Below, piece after piece: positions 20,469 to 29,249 of a DNA stretch of 64,000 bases. This stretch comes from Catenovulum agarivorans DS-2. GTDB taxonomy: Bacteria > Pseudomonadota > Gammaproteobacteria > Enterobacterales > Alteromonadaceae. The stretch covers positions 1 to 64,000 of the forward strand of contig NZ_ARZY01000020.1 in NCBI RefSeq assembly GCF_000568405.1, given 5' to 3'. How positions within the stretch are numbered: position 1 is the stretch's first letter; each line of letters begins with the position of its first letter. The notes under the pieces were generated by a model that did not search any database, was not told where the DNA came from, and was given only the letters and a program-made list of their open reading frames with translations. Position numbers and translations under genes: made by a program.

Positions 20469-21800
20469 ATGAATCGTAAAATACTCATAGTCGAAGACGA
20501 TGCAGATTTACGCGAAGCCATTTTAGACACCTTGGCGATTTCAGGTTTTGACTGTGACCAAGCCGATTGTGCAGAAAAAGCTTTGCTAATGTTAAACAAA
20601 CATAGTTACAGCATGGTGATTTCTGACGTGCAAATGCCAGGTCAAGACGGACTGTCGTTGCTTAAATCTATCAAAGCTAAGTCGCCGGAATTGCCAGTCT
20701 TGTTAATGACCGCCTTTGCCAATATTAAAGGGGCTGTTGAGGCGATGAAAGATGGCGCGGTTGATTATTTGACTAAACCATTTTCACCTGAAGTGCTAAT
20801 TAATCTTGTCAGTCGCTACATATTGCCAGAAAAGAATACAGTGTGTCAGCCAATTGTCAGAGACCCTCAAAGCATCCAATTATTGAATCTTGCTAAACGT
20901 GTTGCACAGTCAGAAGCTTCGGTAATGGTTTTAGGACCGAGTGGTTCAGGTAAAGAAGTCTTGGCACGTTATATCCATCAAGAATCTAAACGGGCAGAAC
21001 AGCCATTTGTAGCGATAAATTGTGCGGCAATTCCAGAAAACATGTTAGAAGCAACCTTATTTGGCTATGAAAAGGGAGCTTTTACCGGTGCATTGCAAGC
21101 TTGTCCGGGTAAATTTGAACAAGCACAGGGCGGTACTATTTTATTGGATGAAATTTCAGAAATGGATTTGGCGCTGCAAGCTAAATTGCTACGGGTGATT
21201 CAAGAGCGGGAAGTTGAGCGTTTAGGTGGACGAAAAACCATTAAACTTGATGTAAGAGTAATTGCAACTAGCAACCGTGATCTAAAATCTGAAGTGGGCC
21301 AGGGCCACTTTAGAGAAGACCTATACTACCGGTTAAATGTATTTCCTTTAACTTGGTTGCCATTGTCTGAACGTAAGCTGGATATTTTACCCCTTGTAGA
21401 ACATTTGATTGAACGTCACTGTCAGCAAAGTGCGCAGCCGATCCCTAAGTTAAGCATGGCCGCACGGAGCAAACTACAACAGCATGACTGGCCAGGCAAT
21501 GTGCGCGAGCTAGATAATGTTGTGCAACGTGCGCTAATTTTATCTCAGCACCAAGTGATTGACGAAGCCGATATATTGATTGAAACAGATACGGCTGTGA
21601 TGGCCAAATCTAACCCACAGCCACAAGCCAGTGGATTGGGAAAGGAGCTCAAAGAGCAAGAGCATCAAATTATATTAGACACACTAATTGCCTGTCATGG
21701 TAAACGCAATAAAGTTGCTGACAAATTGGGAATTAGCCCACGAACCTTAAGGTATAAATTAGCCAAGATGCGAGAGATGGGCATAGAAATTCCGGTATAG
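20469..21800 (+). CDS. flrC: Flagellar response regulator FlrC/FleR, sigma-54 activator
   Basis: A 443-residue NtrC-family regulator that turns on class III flagellar genes in Vibrio and Pseudomonas. The receiver domain has acidic pocket Glu9-Asp10-Asp11 and phosphoacceptor Asp53 (VISDVQMP); the AAA+ domain has Walker A GPSGSGKE and GAFTGA; the Fis-type C-terminus is KVADKLGISPRTLRYKLAKM. A TAGGAGAGTG ribosome binding site follows flrB, and the two genes form one operon from the sigma-54 promoter at 19310. Confidence 0.93.
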   Translation: MNRKILIVEDDADLREAILDTLAISGFDCDQADCAEKALLMLNKHSYSMVISDVQMPGQDGLSLLKSIKAKSPELPVLLMTAFANIKGAVEAMKDGAVDYLTKPFSPEVLINLVSRYILPEKNTVCQPIVRDPQSIQLLNLAKRVAQSEASVMVLGPSGSGKEVLARYIHQESKRAEQPFVAINCAAIPENMLEATLFGYEKGAFTGALQACPGKFEQAQGGTILLDEISEMDLALQAKLLRVIQEREVERLGGRKTIKLDVRVIATSNRDLKSEVGQGHFREDLYYRLNVFPLTWLPLSERKLDILPLVEHLIERHCQQSAQPIPKLSMAARSKLQQHDWPGNVRELDNVVQRALILSQHQVIDEADILIETDTAVMAKSNPQPQASGLGKELKEQEHQIILDTLIACHGKRNKVADKLGISPRTLRYKLAKMREMGIEIPV

Positions 21801-21908
21801 TCAACTTGTATCGGCAAGGTCAAATGAAATATATTTCAATCTAAATTCAAATCTGGCACACTCGGTTTATACTCAAGAGTAACGATTTGAATTTAAGAAG
21901 AAACTTTA

Positions 21909-22826
21909 ATGCATATATTTTTCAAGGCCGCTTTGGCTTTACTGTTACCCCTGCAATTTTTAGGCTGCTCTGCGACCCAGCAGCCAGCACAGGTCAAGCA
22001 TATTGCAAACACTTATGTTGATTCGGTACAGCATCAAATCGCCATTCGGCGTTTATCTGACTTCTTGCATCAGCAAGACCTGTCTGAAGCGCAAAAAGCA
22101 GAGCTGTTTTTTCGCCGTGGCTTATTGTACGACGAAATTGGCCTAATGCACTTATCATATTTTGATATGTTACAAGCAATTGAAAACAACCCCACTTTAG
22201 TTGAAGCTTATAACATTTTAGGCATTTATTATGTAAGGCAGAATGAATTTGGCCGAGCTTATGAAGCGTTCGATTCTGTGTTGGAGTTAAAAGCTGACCA
22301 TAACTATGCCTATTTTAATCGGGCAATCGCTTTATATTATGGAGAACGACCTCAACTTGCATTGAAGGATTTTGAATCATTTTATCAGCAAGACAGCAAC
22401 GACCCTTACAGATTAATGTGGTGGTACTTTGCCGAGTTAGCTGTTGAACAGCGAAACCCTGATAGCCAGCCAGTTGCCTTACAAAATTTAAAAAACAGAA
22501 GCGCATTATTGGCAAAAAACGATTGGGGTAAAGCACTTATTAAATTGTATACCCAAGAATTAACCCCAGAACAATTGCTGCAATTGGCTGCAACAGGCAA
22601 TGATTCAGAGCAAATGCTCAACGAAAAATTATGCGAAGCTTATTTTTATATTGCGAAATATTACGCTCAATTAGGAGACAAGGTAACAGCCGAATTCTAT
22701 TTTAAGGCGGCTATATCGACGCATGTATATCAGTTTGTTGAGTTTAGATACGCACAAATGGAACTTGCCCGTTTGTCCAATAACAGCACGTTGAGCGCAG
22801 ACACAACAGAGGCAACTGACATTTAA
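21909..22826 (+). CDS. nlpI: Lipoprotein NlpI (TPR adaptor of peptidoglycan enzymes)
   Basis: An outer-membrane lipoprotein that in E. coli scaffolds the Prc protease, MepS and other cell-wall enzymes. The product has 305 residues with lipobox LQFLGC (Cys20) and tetratricopeptide repeats: AELFFRRGLLYDEIGLMHLS, VEAYNILGIYYVRQNEFGRA and NYAYFNRAIALYYGERPQLA. Length and repeats match NlpI. In E. coli it follows pnp; here it follows flrC after 108 bp and precedes an unrecognised HEXXH protein by 5 bp. Confidence 0.88.
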   Translation: MHIFFKAALALLLPLQFLGCSATQQPAQVKHIANTYVDSVQHQIAIRRLSDFLHQQDLSEAQKAELFFRRGLLYDEIGLMHLSYFDMLQAIENNPTLVEAYNILGIYYVRQNEFGRAYEAFDSVLELKADHNYAYFNRAIALYYGERPQLALKDFESFYQQDSNDPYRLMWWYFAELAVEQRNPDSQPVALQNLKNRSALLAKNDWGKALIKLYTQELTPEQLLQLAATGNDSEQMLNEKLCEAYFYIAKYYAQLGDKVTAEFYFKAAISTHVYQFVEFRYAQMELARLSNNSTLSADTTEATDI

Positions 22827-22831
22827 TCGTT

Positions 22832-24262
22832 ATGCAACTCGGCAAGGTTTTTCGTGCAGTCCGTTTTAACGCCTTATTACTGGCTGCGCTGTTACTAAGC
22901 TGCGTATACTTGGCTTGGACGAGTTTTAACAGCTACCAACAAAACCGTTTGACCGATATATTTTTAGCCGAAATTGAGCGGGAAAGTGCTAATCAGTTTC
23001 AGACTTCTAAACATACTTCAGCCACACTTAAAGATGTTTATAATTCCATGTCGTCACAACGGCAAATCGACCTTGCGCTGTCACTGCAGCACGCCCCTAA
23101 TATTAAAAATTATATACCGCTGTTACCATTTTCTTTGAAGGTACAGCTAGCTGACCTAGGTAATATTGCTGCGTTGAACACTTTAGTTGAGCAACCACAC
23201 CCGCGGCAGTTGTCGTGGCAACAAAAGTTACTTGAGCTAGATTACCAATATGCTTGGAAGCAGGCTAAAATCTTGGCTAACGGTGCAGGCAATAAAAGCC
23301 AGCCCATGTTGGCCCATCAAGCCTACTTGCATGCATTGCAGCTGGCACAAACTACTCGGCAGGCCGAGCAATCGACCGTTTCATTGTTGCAGCAACAGTT
23401 AGTTAAACACGCTATTACGCATAAAATTGCAGGTTGGCAAGATATCTTGGCAAGCTACTCCAACAAAACAATTGCTAGTTGGTATAAGTTGTATCAAGCG
23501 CATTATGTCGCAAGTGATAAATTAGCTGAGCATTATGCCCAATTGGCTGACAATCCGCGGCATTCGAATCAAGCATGTGCTAAACCTATTGTTTTACTTG
23601 CACAGTCTCCGTGGGAACTTACAGCCGTTATTGAACTGACTCAGCGTTTATTAGCCACTGAGTTAGCTCGTGATTTTTGTATTCAACACAGCTTGTGGTT
23701 AGATAACTTAAACGACATAGAGGCAAGGTTAACTCAATTAGACCAATCTTTTTGGGTGATTAAAGGGTCAGTTACAAAGGCGTATCGATATAAAAATCAA
23801 ATCTACTTGCCTAAAATTGCCGATATTCATTTACTTAAACATGAAGTCGGCCACTGGCTTGGGTTTGAAGATGAATATGCGCTGCGGCCCGAATTGGCAA
23901 AAGTTCGCTGTGCACCGCCCAAGCCTAATCAAGCAATCTGGTCTATGGGTTATAACCTAGTTGCAATAAAAGACAATTATAGGTTTGAGTCGTTTGCCCA
24001 ACTCGAACAACAATTAAAGCAACATGTATACTGGTATCCGCATATTCAAGATATCCAGCAATATGTTCGCTTAGATAATCAACTGGCTAAAATTGGCTCA
24101 AACTACGCTAATTCAAAGCAAATAGGCTTATTTAAAGCGGATACATGTAACCATCAAGTTGGTGTGACAGCCTACAAACCGCTCGATTATTTGTCATTTA
24201 TGCACAACTATGAGCTTGATATTCCAAAATTGTATAAAAAAATGTTTTTATCAAATGGTTAA
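22832..24262 (+). CDS. Membrane-anchored putative zinc metallopeptidase, family unknown
   Basis: A 476-residue protein I do not recognise. It has an N-terminal membrane anchor (about 12-30) and a long helical, Gln-rich middle part. At residues 337-349 the motif HEVGHWLGFEDEY fits the zinc signature HEXXH followed by a DEY element, as in M64-like and other gluzincin/metzincin-type peptidases. Downstream Cys and aromatic residues are plentiful. It begins only 5 bp after nlpI, suggesting co-transcription and a possible NlpI client. The active site assignment rests on this motif alone; an inactive or non-protease role is possible. Confidence 0.6.
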   Translation: MQLGKVFRAVRFNALLLAALLLSCVYLAWTSFNSYQQNRLTDIFLAEIERESANQFQTSKHTSATLKDVYNSMSSQRQIDLALSLQHAPNIKNYIPLLPFSLKVQLADLGNIAALNTLVEQPHPRQLSWQQKLLELDYQYAWKQAKILANGAGNKSQPMLAHQAYLHALQLAQTTRQAEQSTVSLLQQQLVKHAITHKIAGWQDILASYSNKTIASWYKLYQAHYVASDKLAEHYAQLADNPRHSNQACAKPIVLLAQSPWELTAVIELTQRLLATELARDFCIQHSLWLDNLNDIEARLTQLDQSFWVIKGSVTKAYRYKNQIYLPKIADIHLLKHEVGHWLGFEDEYALRPELAKVRCAPPKPNQAIWSMGYNLVAIKDNYRFESFAQLEQQLKQHVYWYPHIQDIQQYVRLDNQLAKIGSNYANSKQIGLFKADTCNHQVGVTAYKPLDYLSFMHNYELDIPKLYKKMFLSNG

Positions 24263-24337
24263 CTTTTTGTTGCTCGTCTAAACTAGTCACGAGCTTGTCG
24301 CTCAATCTATGGAACAAGGAAATTAAGGATATTCATC

Positions 24338-24655
24338 ATGAATAAATCAATCTTAGGTGTAGCGCTTGCTACCGCATTCGTTTTTGCCCCCAATTTATCT
24401 GCTAACGTTGAACACTCTGCAAGCACTGCAGTCAAAGCGTTAGAGCAGAATAAAAAACTAGCCAAACTCAACTTAAACACAGTTAGCTACGAGCAATTGG
24501 TAAAGGTTCCTGGTATTGGTAAATCTAGAGCAAAAGCGGTTATAGCTTACATTGAAAAAAATGGAAAACTGGATAGTTTTGAACAATTAAAGTCTGTTAA
24601 GGGTATCGGTAAGGGCACACTTAACAAATTGAAACAAAATTTTGTGATTGAGTGA
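24338..24655 (+). CDS. ComEA-like periplasmic helix-hairpin-helix protein
   Basis: A 105-residue protein with a signal peptide (about 1-22, LSA-NVE) and a tandem helix-hairpin-helix DNA-binding module: KLNLNTVSYEQLVKVPGIGKSRAKAVIAY and FEQLKSVKGIGKGTLNKLK. This is the minimal ComEA-type form seen in many gammaproteobacteria, where related proteins bind DNA in the periplasm during natural transformation. AAGGATATTCATC precedes the ATG. No other competence gene lies nearby except pilZ at 51 kb. Confidence 0.85.
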   Translation: MNKSILGVALATAFVFAPNLSANVEHSASTAVKALEQNKKLAKLNLNTVSYEQLVKVPGIGKSRAKAVIAYIEKNGKLDSFEQLKSVKGIGKGTLNKLKQNFVIE

Positions 24656-24815
24656 TGTAGACTATTGCAGTTTGGGGGATTCACAGTAAAATGCGGTTAA
24701 AGTTGTGAAGTGGCAAAGCCGTCACAAAAAAGACACTTGCAAATTTAACCCAACTGTTTTTTAATCAACCTGAATTCCAATTTTCTTTCAGATCTCAATA
24801 CAAGGAAGCTGAAAA

Positions 24816-25910
24816 ATGAAACTAACTTTAAAGCGCACTGCAATTTCACTAGCCCTAGCAGGCTCTTTTACTTTAACTGGTTGTAACTTTATCGGTGATG
24901 GTGATCCGGTTTTTGTTGAACCAACTGACCCAGTCACTCAATCTATCACTGTTGAAGGTGAAGCAACTAAGGGTGCTTTGATTGGCGCTGATGTATTTGC
25001 ATGTATCGCTAAGACAGCATGTTCAACTGCAGACGTAAACGATATCCGCGGAGCAACAGGTTTTGTTGGTGAGACAGTTACTGACACCAACGGTGAGTAT
25101 ACCTTAAATATCACTAACACTAGTGCATTTGGTAAAGTGATTGTAGTACGTATTATCGCTAACTCTACTTCTTCTATGGATTGTGACGTTTATGATGACG
25201 CTGGCAATGAAGATTGTTCGTTCGCTTTGGATGGTACAGAACTTAAAACAATTGCTGTAGCTCCAGTTCCTGCGGAAGGCGAAACAAGCGTTGCTTTGCC
25301 TGATGTAGACGCAAGTGCTTTATCAACCATTACTGTTGAGTTGATGGAAGCCGATGAGACATTGACTGAGTCGACTACAGCTGCTGAACTATCAACTAAA
25401 GCTAAAGCAGCTTCAAAAGGTGTTGCGACTATTTTAGGCTTAAAAGAGTCTGATATCGGTGCAGACGTCGACTTTACTAAATTGAAGCTTGGTACAGCTA
25501 AACAAGGTAACGCCAAATTTGTCGCTTTGTCAGACGCGGGTAAAAAATTGGCTTCAGTTAATGCGGCATTGGGTGGTTTAGCAGCTTCAGGTGAAAACCT
25601 AGGTCAAAAGATCAAAGAAGTAGCTACTACAATCAAAAGTGCTGTACAACTACCTTCAGCTGTAAACGATGCAGTTGTTACTATCGTTAAAAATGTTGCA
25701 ACTGTTGTTAAGGCTCAAGTTACTCAGAGCTCAACAAAAACAAACACAACAGCACCTACTACTAAAAATCCTGATACAGTGACAGTTGATACTGTTAAAA
25801 ACGATGCTCAAGACGCTCGTGAGGCGATTGTTGAAGGTGGTGGTAACCCAGGTGGAACTGGTGGTACTGGTAGTACTGGCGGTGGCAACACTGGTGGTAG
25901 CAATACCTAA
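24816..25910 (+). CDS. Uncharacterised surface lipoprotein with Ser/Thr/Ala-rich and Gly-Thr tail
   Basis: A 364-residue predicted lipoprotein with lipobox LTGC (Cys23). Residues about 40-110 look like a small beta-sandwich of the carboxypeptidase-regulatory type (EATKGALIGADVF, VTDTNGEYTLNI). The middle is Ala/Thr-rich and helical, and the last 25 residues are Gly-Gly-Thr-Gly repeats. Cysteines come in pairs (CIAKTAC, CDVYDDAGNEDC) that could form disulfides. It is monocistronic, with AAGGAAGCTGAAAA before ATG and a strong terminator. Function unknown. Confidence 0.75.
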   Translation: MKLTLKRTAISLALAGSFTLTGCNFIGDGDPVFVEPTDPVTQSITVEGEATKGALIGADVFACIAKTACSTADVNDIRGATGFVGETVTDTNGEYTLNITNTSAFGKVIVVRIIANSTSSMDCDVYDDAGNEDCSFALDGTELKTIAVAPVPAEGETSVALPDVDASALSTITVELMEADETLTESTTAAELSTKAKAASKGVATILGLKESDIGADVDFTKLKLGTAKQGNAKFVALSDAGKKLASVNAALGGLAASGENLGQKIKEVATTIKSAVQLPSAVNDAVVTIVKNVATVVKAQVTQSSTKTNTTAPTTKNPDTVTVDTVKNDAQDAREAIVEGGGNPGGTGGTGSTGGGNTGGSNT

Positions 25911-25932
25911 TATCTAGGTAGCTAGCAAATTC

Positions 25933-25958
25933 AAAACCCGACGTAAGTCGGGTTTTTT
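25933..25958 (+). terminator. Rho-independent terminator after the lipoprotein gene
   Basis: AAAACCCGAC (25933-25942), loop GTAA, GTCGGGTTTT (25947-25956), then further T. The stem is perfect over ten pairs. Confidence 0.93.
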
Positions 25959-26195
25959 GTTTTTAGCGGTTTGTTTTTTGATTTTGTGCTTGCCAAATAT
26001 GCACAGTTCAAGCTAGCTGGTTTGATTTAGTAGTGTAAGGCTATCAATTGGTGAGAAGTAGACGAAATGGTTCAAGCGTATTTAGATACGGCAAAATACC
26101 TTTTAGTATTAAGCCGTGTTTATCCAGTTTGTATTAACTATTCTGAGTTGGAATTTGGTTAGGCTACTTAATTAAAGGCTGAATCATGTTAGCGA

Positions 26196-27419
26196 CTAAC
26201 TCGCCGCTAACTCGCTTGCTCTATCGTTCGACCATTGAATGGCTGTGTGGTAGTAGTCTGGGACTAAATCTGAATTAAGCTGCAGTTCATGTATCAGTGC
26301 AGTTGCTTGAGACCAGTCTGCTTTTTCGTAATGCTCAACTAAATCTAAATAGCTGGCTAATAAACCTTGACGCTCAATTAGCGCTGTTTTTATTTCTTGC
26401 GCTAATGGTAGTTTAGTCATGATGCTTTCGATCGGTTCATCCAAAATAGCATCAATCACTGACAGCATACCAGTTAAAAAGGCGGTTGAAGAGTCTTTAA
26501 GCTGACCATGGTCTTTTGCTAAAGATTCGCAAAAGTGTGCTCTGCTCATAGATAATCGAATCAGTTCAACAGGCTTATCTGAGTTAATTTGTGCGGCAAA
26601 TAATACTGCCAAAAACTTTTTCAATTCGGCTTGGCCTAATACAACCAAAGCTTGTTTGATGGTTTCGATATCGCCGCGCCTTTTAAATATCGCTGAATTG
26701 GCATAACGCAATAGTTTAAAAGACAAGGTTACATCACGTTGGAAAATGTTAATGATGGCTGCTAAGTCCATTTCGGCTTTAGACGATTCATATAACAGCT
26801 CAGCAAGGCTCATTTGCGAAGGTGCCAGAGCTCGGCTTTGCATAACTTCAGGCTCGCTGAAAAAGTATCCTTGAAAGTAGGTAAATCCCCATTCAAGCGC
26901 ACTATTGAATTCTTCGTAGGTTTCCACTTTTTCAGCCAATAGTTTGATAGAAAACTTACGCGCAATTTTGCCTATTTGCTGAATTTCTTCACTAGTGGAT
27001 TCTCTAAAGTCGACTTTTATGATGTCAACATAAGGGAAAAAGTGCAACCAAACTGGGTCATGTACATAGTCGTCTAGTGCTATGGTATAACCCTCTTGTT
27101 TTAATTCGGTAACGGCATTTAGCAACTTTTTGGTTGGTCTAGCTGTTTCTAGAATTTCCACAACCAACTGTTCTTTTGGGATTAAGCTTGGAAATTTTTT
27201 AATCAATAGCTCGTCAGAAAAATTGATAAAAGCAGGGTGTTGGTCGGTAAAGTCCTCCAACCCAAGATTAAACTGGCTTGCTTCTATGAGTTTAGAAGTC
27301 GCCTGGTCTCCGTCTATATTCGGGAAGACATTTTCTAAGCTATCTCTAAACAACAGCTCGTAAGCGAATAATTGTTTATTTTGGTCGAAAATGGGTTGTC
27401 TTGCAGCGTAAAAAAACAT
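26196..27419 (-). CDS. EAL-HDOD domain signalling protein (CdgJ/YuxH family)
   Basis: A 407-residue protein with an N-terminal degenerate EAL domain (about 1-195) and a C-terminal HDOD domain (about 200-390). The EAL signature is replaced by YELLFR and the later EGVE motif by EKVE, so cyclic-di-GMP hydrolysis is doubtful. The HDOD part includes IINIFQRDVTLSFKLLRYANSA and ALVVLGQAELKKFLAVL. Proteins of this build (CdgJ in Vibrio cholerae) affect motility and surface behaviour. It stands alone on the minus strand, transcribed away from rssA. Confidence 0.88.
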   Translation of the reverse strand: MFFYAARQPIFDQNKQLFAYELLFRDSLENVFPNIDGDQATSKLIEASQFNLGLEDFTDQHPAFINFSDELLIKKFPSLIPKEQLVVEILETARPTKKLLNAVTELKQEGYTIALDDYVHDPVWLHFFPYVDIIKVDFRESTSEEIQQIGKIARKFSIKLLAEKVETYEEFNSALEWGFTYFQGYFFSEPEVMQSRALAPSQMSLAELLYESSKAEMDLAAIINIFQRDVTLSFKLLRYANSAIFKRRGDIETIKQALVVLGQAELKKFLAVLFAAQINSDKPVELIRLSMSRAHFCESLAKDHGQLKDSSTAFLTGMLSVIDAILDEPIESIMTKLPLAQEIKTALIERQGLLASYLDLVEHYEKADWSQATALIHELQLNSDLVPDYYHTAIQWSNDRASELAAS

Positions 27420-27611
27420 CTATGTATCCAAAACTAAAATTATTTAAATTAATTTATGCGTACAGCCCTTAATTATCGCAATAACATCCGTGAGAGTGTG
27501 TAATGCAACACATGCTTAACAACATGATTAGATATTCTCGTTTATTTGATTATAAATCAAGTTTTTTGTCCTGCACTGCAAATATGTATTTCTTTTCTTA
27601 CAAAGAGTAGA

Positions 27612-27637
27612 ATAAATTTACTTTTGGGTAAATTTAT
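27612..27637 (+). promoter_or_regulatory. 10-bp inverted repeat just before the rssA start
   Basis: ATAAATTTAC (27612-27621), 6-nt spacer TTTTGG, GTAAATTTAT (27628-27637). The ATG of rssA lies 8 bp after it, and no Shine-Dalgarno is visible in between. It could be an operator for the divergent promoters or an RNA hairpin controlling rssA translation. Confidence 0.45.
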
Positions 27638-27645
27638 ATTCAGTA

Positions 27646-28605
27646 ATGCAGAAAAAACCAGCGTACAAACTAGGTTTAGCCCTAGGTAGTGGAGCAGCAA
27701 GAGGGTGGGCGTTGATCGGTATTTTACGCGCGCTTGACAATCTAGGTGTAAAACCTGATGTCATTGCTGGTTGTTCAATTGGCTCCCTTGTTGGTGCCGC
27801 TTATGCCACGCATAAGCTACCTGAGCTTGAAGAATGGGCGGTGTCTTTGGACACATGGAGTGTTGTACGCTTGCTTGATTGGGGAATGGGGCGGGGCGGT
27901 ATTGTTTCCGGTGGACGTTTGTATAACCGCTTGGAAGAGACAATCGGTAAATTAAAAATTGAAGAATGCCTGATTGAGTATGCTGCGGTTGCAACCGAGT
28001 TGTATACAGGTCGGGAACATGTGTTTACCAGCGGCTCGATATTACAAGCAATTCGCGCATCATGTGCGATACCTGGTTTGTTGTCGCCACAGTATATTGA
28101 TGGCCACTGGATGGTCGACGGGGCGGTTGTGAATCCTGTGCCGGTATCTATTTGCCGAGCGTTAGGTGCAAGCCATGTCATTGCTGTTGATTTAAATTGT
28201 GGACGCTTAACCCCTGCGCATGATCCTTCGCTTGATGTTAGAAACAACGCGCCCGTTGAAAAAGACCAAAACAGTGACAGCGCGAATGCTTATGATCAAC
28301 AACCAAATAAGTTTCAAGATTTATTAGGGGAAAGCAAAGGCTTTTTAGAGCAGTGGGTCAAAAAAATCTCTGTTGGTAACAATCAATCTCCTGGAATGGT
28401 TGCAGTTGCAACCAGCGCTATCGATATTATGCAAAACCACATTACTCGGAGCCGGTTGATGGCTGATCCGCCTGAAATCTTATTGCAACCTAAAGTATCT
28501 CATATTGGCATTTTAGAGTTTAACCGTGCGGCGGAAGCCATTAAAATAGGTGAGCAAGCCGTCGCGCAAATCGCACATTTGTTAGCTGACTATCGGAGGT
28601 CATAA
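27646..28605 (+). CDS. rssA: Patatin-like phospholipase RssA
   Basis: A patatin-family serine hydrolase of 319 residues. The oxyanion loop GSGAARGWALIG is near the start, the nucleophile elbow GCSIGS near residue 44, and the catalytic Asp in VDGAVVNPVPVS. This is the order of RssA (YchK). In E. coli it pairs with rssB; here it is followed 8 bp later by the pqi operon, which suggests a link to envelope lipid handling (inference). No ribosome binding site is evident. Confidence 0.9.
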   Translation: MQKKPAYKLGLALGSGAARGWALIGILRALDNLGVKPDVIAGCSIGSLVGAAYATHKLPELEEWAVSLDTWSVVRLLDWGMGRGGIVSGGRLYNRLEETIGKLKIEECLIEYAAVATELYTGREHVFTSGSILQAIRASCAIPGLLSPQYIDGHWMVDGAVVNPVPVSICRALGASHVIAVDLNCGRLTPAHDPSLDVRNNAPVEKDQNSDSANAYDQQPNKFQDLLGESKGFLEQWVKKISVGNNQSPGMVAVATSAIDIMQNHITRSRLMADPPEILLQPKVSHIGILEFNRAAEAIKIGEQAVAQIAHLLADYRRS

Positions 28606-28613
28606 ATTAGCTG

Positions 28614-29249
28614 ATGCGAAACTATATCGCCTGCGAGCACTGTGATTTGTTGATGGAGTATCCGATTCTTAGTCATTCACAACAAGCACATTGCCAACGT
28701 TGTGGTAACCACTTAATGTCTAGGCCTAAGCATAGCTTGCAATTTACGCTATCTTTTGCCATTGCATGCTTTATTTTATTTTTAACCGCTAATTTTTTCC
28801 CCATGATTTCTGCCGAGCAGGCCGGCTTTCATAATCAAATGAAGTTGTTTGAAGCCGCGTACGCTTTTTTTATTCACGGCGAGTGGATGCTTAGCGCCAT
28901 TGTGCTGTTTGTGGTTATTTTAATGCCGCTGGTGTTATTGGCGATGATAGCCTATTTACTGTTACCTATGATTTTTTTTCGAACGATATTGCCCTACACA
29001 AACCCGGTTGCGCGCTTAGTTTTTTCGTTGCAAAAATGGTCAATGGTTGATGTGTACCTAGTGGCTATGCTCGCTAGTGTTACTAAGCTCACTTCAATGG
29101 TGACTATTGAACTCGGTATTGGTATTTGGGCTTATATTGCTTTTAGCTTGTGTTTGTCGGCAGCACTTGCCAATTTGGATAAACAAAGGTTTTGGCGCTA
29201 CATGGATAAAATAAAATGTCATCAGATACTAAAACAGCAGCAGCTTTAA
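28614..29249 (+). CDS. pqiA: PqiA-like inner-membrane protein, first half-unit
   Basis: A PqiA-family protein of 211 residues, half the length of E. coli PqiA (417). It has an N-terminal zinc-ribbon pair CEHC and CQRC, then about four membrane segments (LSFAIACFILFLTANFF, LSAIVLFVVILMPLVLL, and later pairs). PqiA forms the inner-membrane part of the PqiABC intermembrane lipid-transport system. It overlaps the second half-unit by 34 bp. The arrangement matches a two-polypeptide version of PqiA rather than a broken gene, since each part has its own zinc ribbon and start. Confidence 0.85.
   Translation: MRNYIACEHCDLLMEYPILSHSQQAHCQRCGNHLMSRPKHSLQFTLSFAIACFILFLTANFFPMISAEQAGFHNQMKLFEAAYAFFIHGEWMLSAIVLFVVILMPLVLLAMIAYLLLPMIFFRTILPYTNPVARLVFSLQKWSMVDVYLVAMLASVTKLTSMVTIELGIGIWAYIAFSLCLSAALANLDKQRFWRYMDKIKCHQILKQQQL

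Noticed and set aside
26067-26162. 31-residue frame between the lipoprotein terminator and the EAL-HDOD gene
   Set aside because: It has a protein-like sequence, but the ribosome binding site is poor, it has no promoter and it lies in a convergent gap; not enough support.
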